NCBI GenBank assembly: GCA_934281565.1
Contig: CAKQXI010000115.1
Span: forward strand, 1 to 7,676
Source: an uncultured Prevotella sp.
GTDB taxonomy: Bacteria; Bacteroidota; Bacteroidia; Bacteroidales; Bacteroidaceae
Reading direction: 5' to 3'
DNA length: 7,676 nt
Position numbers and translations under genes: made by a program. How positions within the stretch are numbered: the stretch's first letter is position 1; every line of letters begins with the position of its first letter. Positions 1 to 7,463 of the stretch are shown here, in pieces. The notes below the pieces were generated by a model, which searched no databases, had not been told where the DNA came from, and saw only the letters and a list, made by a program, of their open reading frames with translations.

Positions 1-566
1 GAGAAAAAGAGGAACATACGGGCACCGACAGCCACGTTGAAGATGTTCATACCCGTACCACCGAAGATCTCCTTGCAGAAGATGACAGCGAATGCGCACG
101 CCAAGGCGAGCATCCACAGCGGTGTAGAGATAGGGATAATCAATGGGATGATGATACCAGAAACCAAGTAACCCTCTTGGATTTCCTCGTGCTTCCACTG
201 TGCCCAAGCAAACTCGATGCCGAGACCCACGATGTAGCTAACCAGCAACTTAGGGAGGACAGCCAAGAAACCGAATCCGAAGACCTCGATGAAGCTGGCG
301 GTATCCAAAGCACCGGCAGCCTTGAAATTCTGGTATCCCACATTATACATACCAAAGAGCAATGCAGGTATCAGGGCGATGACCACAAAGCTCATGATGC
401 GCTTCGAGTCGATGGCGTCGTGGATGTTGGCTCCGCTCTTCGCTGTCGTGTTAGGCACGTACAGGAAGCTCTCGAAACCATCAAATACGCTCTCGAAGGC
501 GTGCAGCTTACCTCCCTCTTGGAAGTTAGGCTTTATCTTATTGAGATAATTTCTTAATGCACTCAT
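1..566 (-). CDS. nqrB: Na+-translocating NADH:quinone reductase subunit B, N-terminal part (cut by window edge)
   Basis: NqrB is a membrane subunit of the six-subunit NQR complex. It carries riboflavin and a covalently bound FMN and takes part in Na+ translocation and quinone reduction. I translated the minus strand from the ATG at 566. It gives 188 residues opening MSALRNYLNK and running off the left edge at the family motif RMFLFF (183-188). The protein resembles Bacteroidetes NqrB throughout. Hydrophobic stretches lie near residues 57-73, 92-118 and 133-166. They are followed by KEIFGGTGMN (165-174), a strongly conserved NqrB segment. The EGY at 131-133 falls in the region where quinone-site inhibitor resistance maps in Vibrio NqrB (recalled, not checked). 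The covalent FMN threonine lies beyond the window, so it cannot be checked. The start is 118 bp downstream of the nqrA stop on the same strand, which fits the usual nqrABCDEF order. No Shine-Dalgarno is seen; the leader is AT-rich, as is usual in this phylum. Confidence 0.97.
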   Translation of the reverse strand, partial: MSALRNYLNKIKPNFQEGGKLHAFESVFDGFESFLYVPNTTAKSGANIHDAIDSKRIMSFVVIALIPALLFGMYNVGYQNFKAAGALDTASFIEVFGFGFLAVLPKLLVSYIVGLGIEFAWAQWKHEEIQEGYLVSGIIIPLIIPISTPLWMLALACAFAVIFCKEIFGGTGMNIFNVAVGARMFLFF

Positions 567-589
567 TATTTGTTTAATTAAGAGTTAAA

Positions 590-664
590 AGTTTATAGGG
601 GTTTAGCTATCCTGCAATAAGGCAGTTCATGCCACGAAGTGGCTCATGCTATCATCTATAAACT
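590..664 (-). other. Branched RNA-fold candidate between nqrA and nqrB
   Basis: On the nqr transcript, a perfect 9-bp outer stem pairs AGTTTATAG (664-656) with CTATAAACT (598-590). It encloses two internal hairpins. One is CATG-CCAC / GTGG-CATG (628-648) with a 3-nt loop and a 2-nt bulge. The other is CTGC / GCAG (612-625) with a 6-nt loop. Together they form a three-way-junction-like shape. The fold begins 20 nt after the nqrA stop and ends 23 nt before the nqrB ATG, leaving the nqrB start unpaired. I infer a role in mRNA processing, stability or subunit-ratio control. A chance fold is possible, because the helices are short and no homologues were compared. Confidence 0.4.
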
Positions 665-684
665 ATCAACCATAAATTTGTCAC

Positions 685-2040
685 TTACGCGTTCTCCTTT
701 CTAAGGACATCCAATCCTTGGCGTACGATTTTCTGCAATTCGAGCTTAGAGCTGTCCACGAACTCAGCTACCGCAAAGTCCTCTGGACTAACCTCATAGA
801 TACCGAGCTGCTCTTGCTTGTCGATGTCGCCAGCGATGATAGCCTTGATGAGATATTCACCATAGATGTCCATGGGCAATACCTTGTCATACTCACCGCT
901 CATAATCATGTGGCGCTCACCACCCTTGACACGAGCATCAAGGTCGTACTCTTTCTTCTTGCCGAAAAGCCAAGAGAGATAACTACGAGAGGTAGAGAAC
1001 TCATGAGGGCGTGGCATTATCCAACCCAAGATTTCATCAGTATCGTCACCCTCCGGAATTGCTGTAATCTCAGAAGTATGACCACCGACATAATCATCCA
1101 TGGTTGTCTGTTTGCCTGTCAAAGGATTGCCATTGATGAGGCGTACATGTTCTGTCGTCTTCAACTGCTCACCGACAATTGCATTGAAAGGAGTACCTAC
1201 CAAGACTTCTGCATAACCAGGGGTCTTGACTTCACTACCAGCCACAGCAATACGTTTCTTGAGGTTAACCTTGCCTGTCAGGAACAAGCGACCGAAGAAA
1301 ATAACAGCTGATGGATCTACCGTCCAAACGACCTCGCCCTTGTTCACTGGAGAGAGGGCATTGACTTGAACGCCAACATTGCCAGCAGGACAAGGACCGT
1401 CAAACACATTCACCTCGACATGCTTCGCACAAGTCAAGGCAACATGAGTCTCGTCAGCGCCAATGCCAAGATAAGTCTTAGCCATCTTGCTCAAAGCAGT
1501 AAGACCCGTCTGCCAAGCCTCTTCATTTCCGGCAAGCTCCACTTCAAAGTCTGCAGCCAGAGGCATGTCTCTCAAGGCAGAAACAAAAATTGCCTTAGGC
1601 ATCGTGTCTGGAGTTGTAGACACAGCATAAGGCAACTGGTTGATGTAACCAAAAAGTCCTGCATCAAGCAAAGCCTGCTTAACAGCTCCTGCGTCCATCA
1701 CATCTACATTCTTTTTACCAAAATCCGTTGAGGTCTGCTCTGCATCAGCTTTCACTTTTACACATAGCACCTTTCTGCGTTCCCCCCTCACTATCGCGGA
1801 AACCGTTCCGCTGACCGGTGAGGCAAACTTCACATCTGGGCACGCCTTGTTTACGAACAAGGCATCACCGGCATTGACATGATCGCCCTCACGCACAACC
1901 ACCTTAGGTGTAACGCCAACAAATCCGTCTGGTACAAGAGCATACTCCTCTACCTTTCCGACCGTCAGTTTCACATCTTTTGTAGCCTTGCCTTTCAGGT
2001 TAATGTCCAAGCCTTTACGTAACTTAATTACATTTGCCAT
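685..2040 (-). CDS. nqrA: Na+-translocating NADH:quinone reductase subunit A
   Basis: NqrA is the large cytoplasmic subunit of NQR. It carries no redox cofactor of its own and packs against NqrB near the quinone site. The 451-residue length fits Bacteroidetes NqrA. The start MANVIKLRKGLDI matches the family opening (charged, then KGLD). A barrel-sandwich (biotinyl-lipoyl-like) module is visible at VREGDHVNAGD (49-59) and ASPVSGTV (73-80). Next come DGPCPAGNVG (214-223), GRLFLTG (250-256) and the SLBB-type C-terminal half. The C-terminus has the family signature YDKVLPMDI (384-392) and AGDIDKQEQLG (403-413). The terminal segment reads FAVAEFVDSSK (422-432), where Vibrio-type NqrA has cysteines (C-x-FVC). 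This is probably lineage variation. It is the first gene of the nqr operon and diverges from tamB. No Shine-Dalgarno precedes the ATG at 2040. Confidence 0.98.
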   Translation of the reverse strand: MANVIKLRKGLDINLKGKATKDVKLTVGKVEEYALVPDGFVGVTPKVVVREGDHVNAGDALFVNKACPDVKFASPVSGTVSAIVRGERRKVLCVKVKADAEQTSTDFGKKNVDVMDAGAVKQALLDAGLFGYINQLPYAVSTTPDTMPKAIFVSALRDMPLAADFEVELAGNEEAWQTGLTALSKMAKTYLGIGADETHVALTCAKHVEVNVFDGPCPAGNVGVQVNALSPVNKGEVVWTVDPSAVIFFGRLFLTGKVNLKKRIAVAGSEVKTPGYAEVLVGTPFNAIVGEQLKTTEHVRLINGNPLTGKQTTMDDYVGGHTSEITAIPEGDDTDEILGWIMPRPHEFSTSRSYLSWLFGKKKEYDLDARVKGGERHMIMSGEYDKVLPMDIYGEYLIKAIIAGDIDKQEQLGIYEVSPEDFAVAEFVDSSKLELQKIVRQGLDVLRKENA

Positions 2041-2068
2041 AACTACATATTATATTTATTGATGTATT

Positions 2069-2088
2069 ATATCCAAAAATATCCAAAA
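2069..2088. repeat. Perfect 10-bp tandem direct repeat upstream of nqrA
   Basis: ATATCCAAAA occurs twice back to back (2069-2078 and 2079-2088), 29-48 bp upstream of the nqrA start codon. It probably lies in the nqrA 5' untranslated region if the promoter at 2136-2143 is used. Two copies one helical turn apart could be a protein-binding site, but they could equally be a chance or slippage repeat. On the minus strand the junction also spells TATTTTTG (2081-2074), a second match to the Bacteroidetes -7 consensus without a recognisable -33 partner. Confidence 0.45.
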
Positions 2089-2135
2089 CTCTCTTGTTGG
2101 TATTGTAAGAAAACCAATCCTTAGAATTGTGTGTG

Positions 2136-2143
2136 CAAAAATA
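2136..2143 (-). promoter_or_regulatory. Candidate -7 promoter box for the nqr operon
   Basis: Read on the minus strand, 2143 to 2136 is TATTTTTG, an exact match to the Bacteroidetes sigma -7 consensus TAnnTTTG. A weak -33 candidate, TCTG (2165-2162, one mismatch to TTTG), sits 18 bp upstream, slightly closer than usual. Transcription from here would give an nqrA leader of roughly 90 nt containing the ATATCCAAAA tandem repeat. AT-rich sequence yields such matches by chance, so confidence is moderate to low. Confidence 0.35.
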
Positions 2144-2183
2144 GTGAAAAAATGTAAGATACAGAAATAAAAAAGGTGAATTA

Positions 2184-2215
2184 TTCGATTTTATAATAAT
2201 TTTGATGTAATTTTG
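2184..2215 (+). promoter_or_regulatory. Candidate tamB-trxB promoter with two overlapping -7 boxes
   Basis: Two exact copies of TAATTTTG lie at 2197-2204 and 2208-2215. Both fit the Bacteroidetes -7 consensus TAnnTTTG and they are 11 bp apart. The downstream copy has a plausible -33 element, TTCG at 2184-2187 (one mismatch to TTTG), with a typical 20-bp spacer. The upstream copy has no clear -33 partner. Initiation about 7 nt past the second box would give a leader of only about 20 nt before the proposed tamB start at 2241. This promoter probably drives both tamB and trxB. Confidence 0.45.
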
Positions 2216-2240
2216 TAGCAATTTTTAAGAACTCTGACAT

Positions 2241-5200
2241 CTGAAAAAGATAAAACATATTATAAACGGCATCATATGGACCTTGGTCAGTCTTTATATA
2301 TTGCTTATCGTACTGTTGCACCTATCACCAGTACAGCGTTTCTTAGGCTCTGAGATTTCCCAAGCCCTTGCACTGAAACTGGGCACGAAAGTATCCGTAG
2401 GAAACGTGAACCTTGGCTTTTTCAACCGTCTCATCGTAGACGATGTCATGATTTTCGACCAGCGAGGCGACAGTATGCTTTATGCCTCCCGTATCTCTGC
2501 CAAGGTCGATTATACGCCTTTGATGCAAGGTAAGATTTCCATTTCTTCCGCACAACTTTTTGGAATGAGGGCAAACTTATACAAACAAAACGCACTAAGC
2601 CAACCCAACTTTCAGTTTGTCCTTGACTCGCTCGCTTCCAAAGACACGACCCAGCACACGCCTCTCGATTTACACATCGGAAGCCTCATCATCCGTCATG
2701 GTAACCTCAACTACGACCAACGTGATGTTGCGGAACGAAAAGGTGTTTTCTCTCCCTATCACATTGGGATTAGCGAACTTTCTTCGCACATCATCTTGGA
2801 CCATCTTACCGACAACGCCATCAATGTGTTAATCAAGAAGATAGCATTGAAAGAGAAATCAGGACTTAAACTAAACTCCTTGCACTTTAAGTTGATTGCC
2901 AACAGGCAACAAGCCCAGATAAAAGACTTCACATTACAGTTGCCCCATTCTGAATTGAGCCTTGGCGACATCCGTGTGTCTTACCGTATAGAGAACAAAA
3001 GGTTGATAATGCCTACGTTGGTATTCGAGGGCAGCATCAGCCAGTCGAAGATAACTCTTTCTGACATCGCTTGTCTGGTTCCTGCCTTGCACCACTTTGA
3101 CGATGCCCTTTTCCTGAGCAGTCGTTTTTCTGGTACCAGCACTTCGCTTCGTTGCAACTACATAAACTTGCGCACAGGTAGCGGCAGCATCAATCTCCAA
3201 GCCAAAGGGAGAGTGAGTGATTGGGTTCAGGATGTGAGATGGTTTGCCAACATTGACAACCTCAACGTGACCGACAACGGCATCAAGTTTATTGCCAGCA
3301 ACCTTGGCAAGCGCATCAAGATTCCAGAGGAGGTTCTTCGCCTCGGCACCATTCACTATAAGGGAAACCTCGCAGGAAAAGCCACTATGCTCTACTCAAA
3401 AGGTATGTTGCAAACTGATGCTGGCAACATGGACTTCTTTGTCAAGAAAGACGGCAAGAAGATACAGGCGCACATAAACACCGAGGGTATCCAACTCAAC
3501 CGCATCCTCGAAAACAATACGTTTGGGACTGTTGCCACGACCATTGAGGTACATGGAACGCAGGAGAACCTGTCTGCCAAAGGTGAGATAAGTCGTTTCG
3601 ACTTTAACAAGTACAGCTTCAAGAACATCAAACTTGATGGCAATTACAACCACGGTCTCATCAAGGGGCTTGCTTCCATCAACGACCCCAACGTTGCCTT
3701 TAGAATAAACGGAAACTTCTCCATCCCTACCAAGAGATATACCATTGATGCCACGCTTGCACACCTACGCCCAAGCATACTCGGCATGAAAGTGGCTGAC
3801 AAATCGTATGTCATCAACAACGTGACGGTAAACGCCAGCAACAAGGGGACGGACAACTATCTTGACATCGAAGCTCCTTTCCTCAATCTCCATGCCAGAG
3901 GACAGTATGACCTTGCCAAGATATATGAGAGCGTAGCCAACAACGTAGCGGAGAAACTGCCTACCCTACCGGGCATCGCCATGCACAAGCATACGCCATG
4001 CAATGACTTCACCTTGCAGGCGAACATCACATCAACTGAAATGCTGAGACGAATGTTCGGCATACCTCTCACCATCAACGAGCCAATCCATATCAATGGC
4101 AACTTATCGGATACCAACAAAGACATAAACCTGTTCATCCAAGTGCCAAGGTTGGCATACGGTAAATCACAGTTCCATGGAGGAAACATAGAGATTACGA
4201 CCGTAGGCGACTCTCTCAAGATGGATGCTCGCATGGCATTGGGAACCTCCTACCAGCAAGCCCCAAGATTCCACTTGCGTGCATCCGCTGCCCACAACAC
4301 CCTTTCCACCTTATTTAATTATAACAACCATTCCAGCAAGCTCCACATCCAAGGAGCACTTGATACCAAAACCCAGTTCTTCAAGACAGAGAAGGGAGAA
4401 ACGGCAATCCACGTGATGGTACATCCCTCCGAATTCAAGTTAGGCGACACAAGGTGGAATGTGCAACCCTCCGATGTGGTATACAAGAAGAAACACCTGA
4501 CCATCGACAACTTCGCCATGAGCCATGGTGACCAACATATCATCATCAGTGGAAAGGCTACTCCCAACAAAGAGGATTCCATCGTCGCTGACTTGAAAGA
4601 TGTGGATGTGGCATATATCTTGAACCTGATTAATTTCCATTCAGTCGACTTCGCAGGCAAAGCCTCGGGAAAGGCGATTGTCAAGTCTATTTTCCAAAAG
4701 CCCGATGCGTACGCCAAGCTCGACATCAAGGATTTCACTTTCGAGAACGGTCCATTGGGCACCCTATATGCCAATGTTGACTACAACAAGGAACTGGGAC
4801 AGATAGATATCCATGCAACTGCCGATGACGGTCCCGGGCACCAAACTTACATCAATGGCTACGTGTCTCCTGCTCGTAACTACATCGACTTAGGCATCGA
4901 GGCAGACGGAACGAGCCTGAAATTCATGGAAAGCTTCTGTGGTGCGTTCATGGATGACATCCAAGCATGGGCAAAGGGAAAGCTGAACCTCGTGGGCGAC
5001 TTGAGCAACATCAATCTCGTTGGCGATGTCGTGGCTCATGGCAAGATGCACATGAAGCAGCTCGGAACCTACTATACTTTCGAGCGACTGCGTGCGCACG
5101 CCATCCCAGACGACATTCAGTTACTCGGAGACACCATCTATGACCGCAACCGTCACATTGCCCTCGTTGATGGAGGCATCCACCATAAGCACTTGACACG

Positions 5201-6515
5201 CTTAAGCTTTGACCTTGATGTAAAGGCAAAAAACTTCTTGGGCTACGACACCCACGGATTTAACGGCAACACATTCTATGGCACCATCTATGCCTCTGGC
5301 AATGTGGGCATCCACGGCAAGAGTGGCGAGACTGTCATTGACATCGATGCTACGCCAATGCCGGGTTCCACCTTTGTATATAATGCCGCCAGCCCGGATG
5401 CCATCAGCGACAAGAGTTTCATCCACTGGCGGGATGTTACGCCTGAATGGCAATTGCCTTTCAACGCCACCTCTCGACAGCAAGACAACAAGAATGTCCC
5501 CTTACCATCCGACTTGCGCATCAACTTCCTACTCAATACCAACGAGAACTTGACGATGAAGCTGATGATGGATGAGCAAACAGGCGATTACATCACGCTC
5601 AATGGCAATGGAGTCATCAAGACCAATTACTTCAACAAGGGCGGATTCGATATGTTCGGCAACTATGTCGTCGACCATGGCACCTACAAGTTGACCATCC
5701 AAAACATCATCAAGAAAGAGTTTGAGTTCATGCGAGGCGGAACCATCGCCTTTGGTGGCAACCCATATAGTGCTCCACTCAACCTCAAGGCGAAATACAT
5801 CGTGAACGGCGTGCCCTTGAGTGACTTGAGCATCGGTCGTTCTTTCTCCAGCAACAATATCCGTGTAGACTGTCTGATGGGCATCACAGGTACGCCAGCC
5901 TCACCCAAGGTAGACTTCTCCATGGACTTGCCTACGGTCAACAGTGATGTAAAACAGATGATATACTCCGTCATCAACTCACAGGAAGAAATGAACCAGC
6001 AGGTATTGTACCTCTTGGGCGTAGGCAGGTTCTATGCCCAATCGAAGAACAACCAGATGAGCGAGGGAACGCAGAGTCAGACATCACTTGCCATGCAGAG
6101 CATCCTGAGCGGTACCATCTCGCAGCAGATCAACACGGTACTGTCGGGCTTGGTGAAGAACAACAACTGGAATTTCGGTGCCAACATATCCACTGGAGAC
6201 GATGGGTTCTACAATGCGGAATACGAGGGTATTCTAAGCGGAAGATTACTCAACAACCGACTACTTTTTAATGGTCAGTTTGGCTATCGTGACAATGCCA
6301 ATGCGACCCAAAGTTTCATCGGCGACTTCGACCTGCGTTATCTGATTTTCCCTAACGGCAATCTCTCCGTAAGGGTATATAACCAAGCTAACGACCGTTA
6401 CTTCACCCGCAACAGCTTGAACACGCAAGGCATCGGTGTCATCATGAAACGAGACTTCAATGGCTGGCGTGACTTGTTCGGACTCAAAAAGAAGAAACAA
6501 CCTCACAATAAATAA
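2241..6515 (+). CDS. tamB: TamB/DUF490 (AsmA-like) envelope-biogenesis protein with apparent non-AUG start
   Basis: TamB-family proteins are anchored in the inner membrane by one N-terminal helix. They span the periplasm as a long beta-rich groove linked to lipid transport and outer-membrane assembly; in Bacteroidetes the usual partner is the Omp85 lipoprotein TamL. From the proposed CTG start the protein has 1424 residues, with a basic LKKIKH opening and one membrane helix at about 11-28. After that come repetitive beta-strand-like segments with no further membrane helix and only five cysteines. The C-terminal TamB domain shows FGNYVVDHGTYKL (1139-1151), GGTIAFGGNPYSAPL (1166-1180) and LLGVGRFY (1258-1265). 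No ATG, GTG or TTG lies between the in-frame TGA at 2235 and the TTG at 2283. Starting at that TTG would cut into the membrane helix and remove its basic flank. I therefore prefer CTG 2241, with ATT 2259 or TTG 2283 as alternatives. The gene ends 4 nt before trxB. Confidence 0.93.
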   Translation: MKKIKHIINGIIWTLVSLYILLIVLLHLSPVQRFLGSEISQALALKLGTKVSVGNVNLGFFNRLIVDDVMIFDQRGDSMLYASRISAKVDYTPLMQGKISISSAQLFGMRANLYKQNALSQPNFQFVLDSLASKDTTQHTPLDLHIGSLIIRHGNLNYDQRDVAERKGVFSPYHIGISELSSHIILDHLTDNAINVLIKKIALKEKSGLKLNSLHFKLIANRQQAQIKDFTLQLPHSELSLGDIRVSYRIENKRLIMPTLVFEGSISQSKITLSDIACLVPALHHFDDALFLSSRFSGTSTSLRCNYINLRTGSGSINLQAKGRVSDWVQDVRWFANIDNLNVTDNGIKFIASNLGKRIKIPEEVLRLGTIHYKGNLAGKATMLYSKGMLQTDAGNMDFFVKKDGKKIQAHINTEGIQLNRILENNTFGTVATTIEVHGTQENLSAKGEISRFDFNKYSFKNIKLDGNYNHGLIKGLASINDPNVAFRINGNFSIPTKRYTIDATLAHLRPSILGMKVADKSYVINNVTVNASNKGTDNYLDIEAPFLNLHARGQYDLAKIYESVANNVAEKLPTLPGIAMHKHTPCNDFTLQANITSTEMLRRMFGIPLTINEPIHINGNLSDTNKDINLFIQVPRLAYGKSQFHGGNIEITTVGDSLKMDARMALGTSYQQAPRFHLRASAAHNTLSTLFNYNNHSSKLHIQGALDTKTQFFKTEKGETAIHVMVHPSEFKLGDTRWNVQPSDVVYKKKHLTIDNFAMSHGDQHIIISGKATPNKEDSIVADLKDVDVAYILNLINFHSVDFAGKASGKAIVKSIFQKPDAYAKLDIKDFTFENGPLGTLYANVDYNKELGQIDIHATADDGPGHQTYINGYVSPARNYIDLGIEADGTSLKFMESFCGAFMDDIQAWAKGKLNLVGDLSNINLVGDVVAHGKMHMKQLGTYYTFERLRAHAIPDDIQLLGDTIYDRNRHIALVDGGIHHKHLTRLSFDLDVKAKNFLGYDTHGFNGNTFYGTIYASGNVGIHGKSGETVIDIDATPMPGSTFVYNAASPDAISDKSFIHWRDVTPEWQLPFNATSRQQDNKNVPLPSDLRINFLLNTNENLTMKLMMDEQTGDYITLNGNGVIKTNYFNKGGFDMFGNYVVDHGTYKLTIQNIIKKEFEFMRGGTIAFGGNPYSAPLNLKAKYIVNGVPLSDLSIGRSFSSNNIRVDCLMGITGTPASPKVDFSMDLPTVNSDVKQMIYSVINSQEEMNQQVLYLLGVGRFYAQSKNNQMSEGTQSQTSLAMQSILSGTISQQINTVLSGLVKNNNWNFGANISTGDDGFYNAEYEGILSGRLLNNRLLFNGQFGYRDNANATQSFIGDFDLRYLIFPNGNLSVRVYNQANDRYFTRNSLNTQGIGVIMKRDFNGWRDLFGLKKKKQPHNK

Positions 6516-6519
6516 AAGA

Positions 6520-7458
6520 ATGAATATGGAAAAATTAAAGACTATCATTATTGGCAGCGGTCCTGCAGGATACACGGCTGCCATCTATGCCAGTAGAGCC
6601 AACTTGCAACCTGTGCTCTATGCTGGTTTGCAACCTGGCGGTCAACTGACCACCACAACCATCGTTGAAAACTTCCCCGGCTACCCTAACGGTGTGGACG
6701 GCAACCAGATGATGATGGATTTTCGTGAGCAAGCGGTACGCTTCGGGACAGAGGTACGTGACGGCAGCATCACAAAAGTCGACTTCAGCTCCCGTCCTTA
6801 CCACCTCACCGATGAGCGAGGCATCGAGATTGAGGCTGATACCGTCATCATCGCCACGGGTGCATCAGCCAAGTATCTGGGCTTGGAAGACGAGGAGAAA
6901 TACCGTGGACAGGGCGTTTCCGCCTGTGCCACCTGTGACGGTTTCTTCTATCGCAAACGTGTTGTCGCCGTAGTTGGCGGTGGTGACACAGCTTGTGAGG
7001 AAGCCATGTACCTCTCTGGCTTGGCTAAGAAAGTATACATGATTGTCAGAAAGCCCTACCTACGTGCGGCGGAGATCATGCAACGACGAGTAAAGGCTAA
7101 GGAGAACATTGAGATCTTGTTCGAGACCAACACCGTGGGACTCTTTGGAGAGAACGGTGTGGAGGGAGCGCATCTCGTCCGTCACAAGGGCGAGCCTAAC
7201 GAAGAAACTTTCGACATTGCCATCGACGGCTTCTTCCTTGCCATCGGTCATCAGCCAAACACAGACTTGTTCAAGGATTACATAGACTTGGACGAGCAAG
7301 GGTTCATCAAGACCCTCCCGGGCACGACGAGCACCAATCTCCCTGGCATCTTTGCGGCAGGCGATGTCGCTGACCCGACATACCGCCAAGGCATCGTGGC
7401 TGCCGGTGCTGGAGCCATGGCTGCCATAGAAGCAGACAGATACTTACAACAACTCTAA
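6520..7458 (+). CDS. trxB: Thioredoxin-disulfide reductase (NADPH, FAD)
   Basis: TrxB is a cytoplasmic flavoenzyme that reduces thioredoxin with NADPH. The 312-residue length is normal for the low-molecular-weight bacterial type. The FAD-binding GSGPAG lies at 12-17. The redox-active pair is CATC (Cys136, Cys139). The NADPH-domain GGGDTA lies at 153-158, and GDV (281-283) followed by RQG (289-291) closes the FAD domain. The NADPH-phosphate motif is VRKPYLR (176-182) rather than E. coli HRRxxxR. It keeps basic residues and resembles other Bacteroidetes TrxB as I recall them, so NADPH use is still expected. The ATG at 6520 puts seven residues before the TIIIGSG strand, as in related proteins; the ATG at 6526 is an alternative with better spacing from the purine run at 6514-6520. 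Only 4 nt separate it from tamB, so cotranscription is very likely. All catalytic residues are present. Confidence 0.98.
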   Translation: MNMEKLKTIIIGSGPAGYTAAIYASRANLQPVLYAGLQPGGQLTTTTIVENFPGYPNGVDGNQMMMDFREQAVRFGTEVRDGSITKVDFSSRPYHLTDERGIEIEADTVIIATGASAKYLGLEDEEKYRGQGVSACATCDGFFYRKRVVAVVGGGDTACEEAMYLSGLAKKVYMIVRKPYLRAAEIMQRRVKAKENIEILFETNTVGLFGENGVEGAHLVRHKGEPNEETFDIAIDGFFLAIGHQPNTDLFKDYIDLDEQGFIKTLPGTTSTNLPGIFAAGDVADPTYRQGIVAAGAGAMAAIEADRYLQQL

Positions 7459-7463
7459 TTCGT

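Noticed and set aside
718..1311. 197-codon plus-strand open frame antisense to nqrA
   Set aside because: It lies wholly inside the confidently identified nqrA and its protein resembles no known family. It is a shadow of the coding strand.
2097..2117. TTGGT/ACCAA 5-bp inverted repeat in the divergent region
   Set aside because: Five base pairs with an 11-nt loop in AT-rich DNA is easily due to chance.
2024..2221. 65-codon minus-strand open frame covering the nqrA upstream region
   Set aside because: It is AT-rich low-complexity translation (K, N, I, F, Y), overlaps the nqrA start and covers the promoter region. No sign of a real gene.
2276..2360. ATG at 2276 as the tamB start
   Set aside because: It is in a different reading frame from tamB and soon reaches a stop, so it cannot begin the 1400-residue protein.
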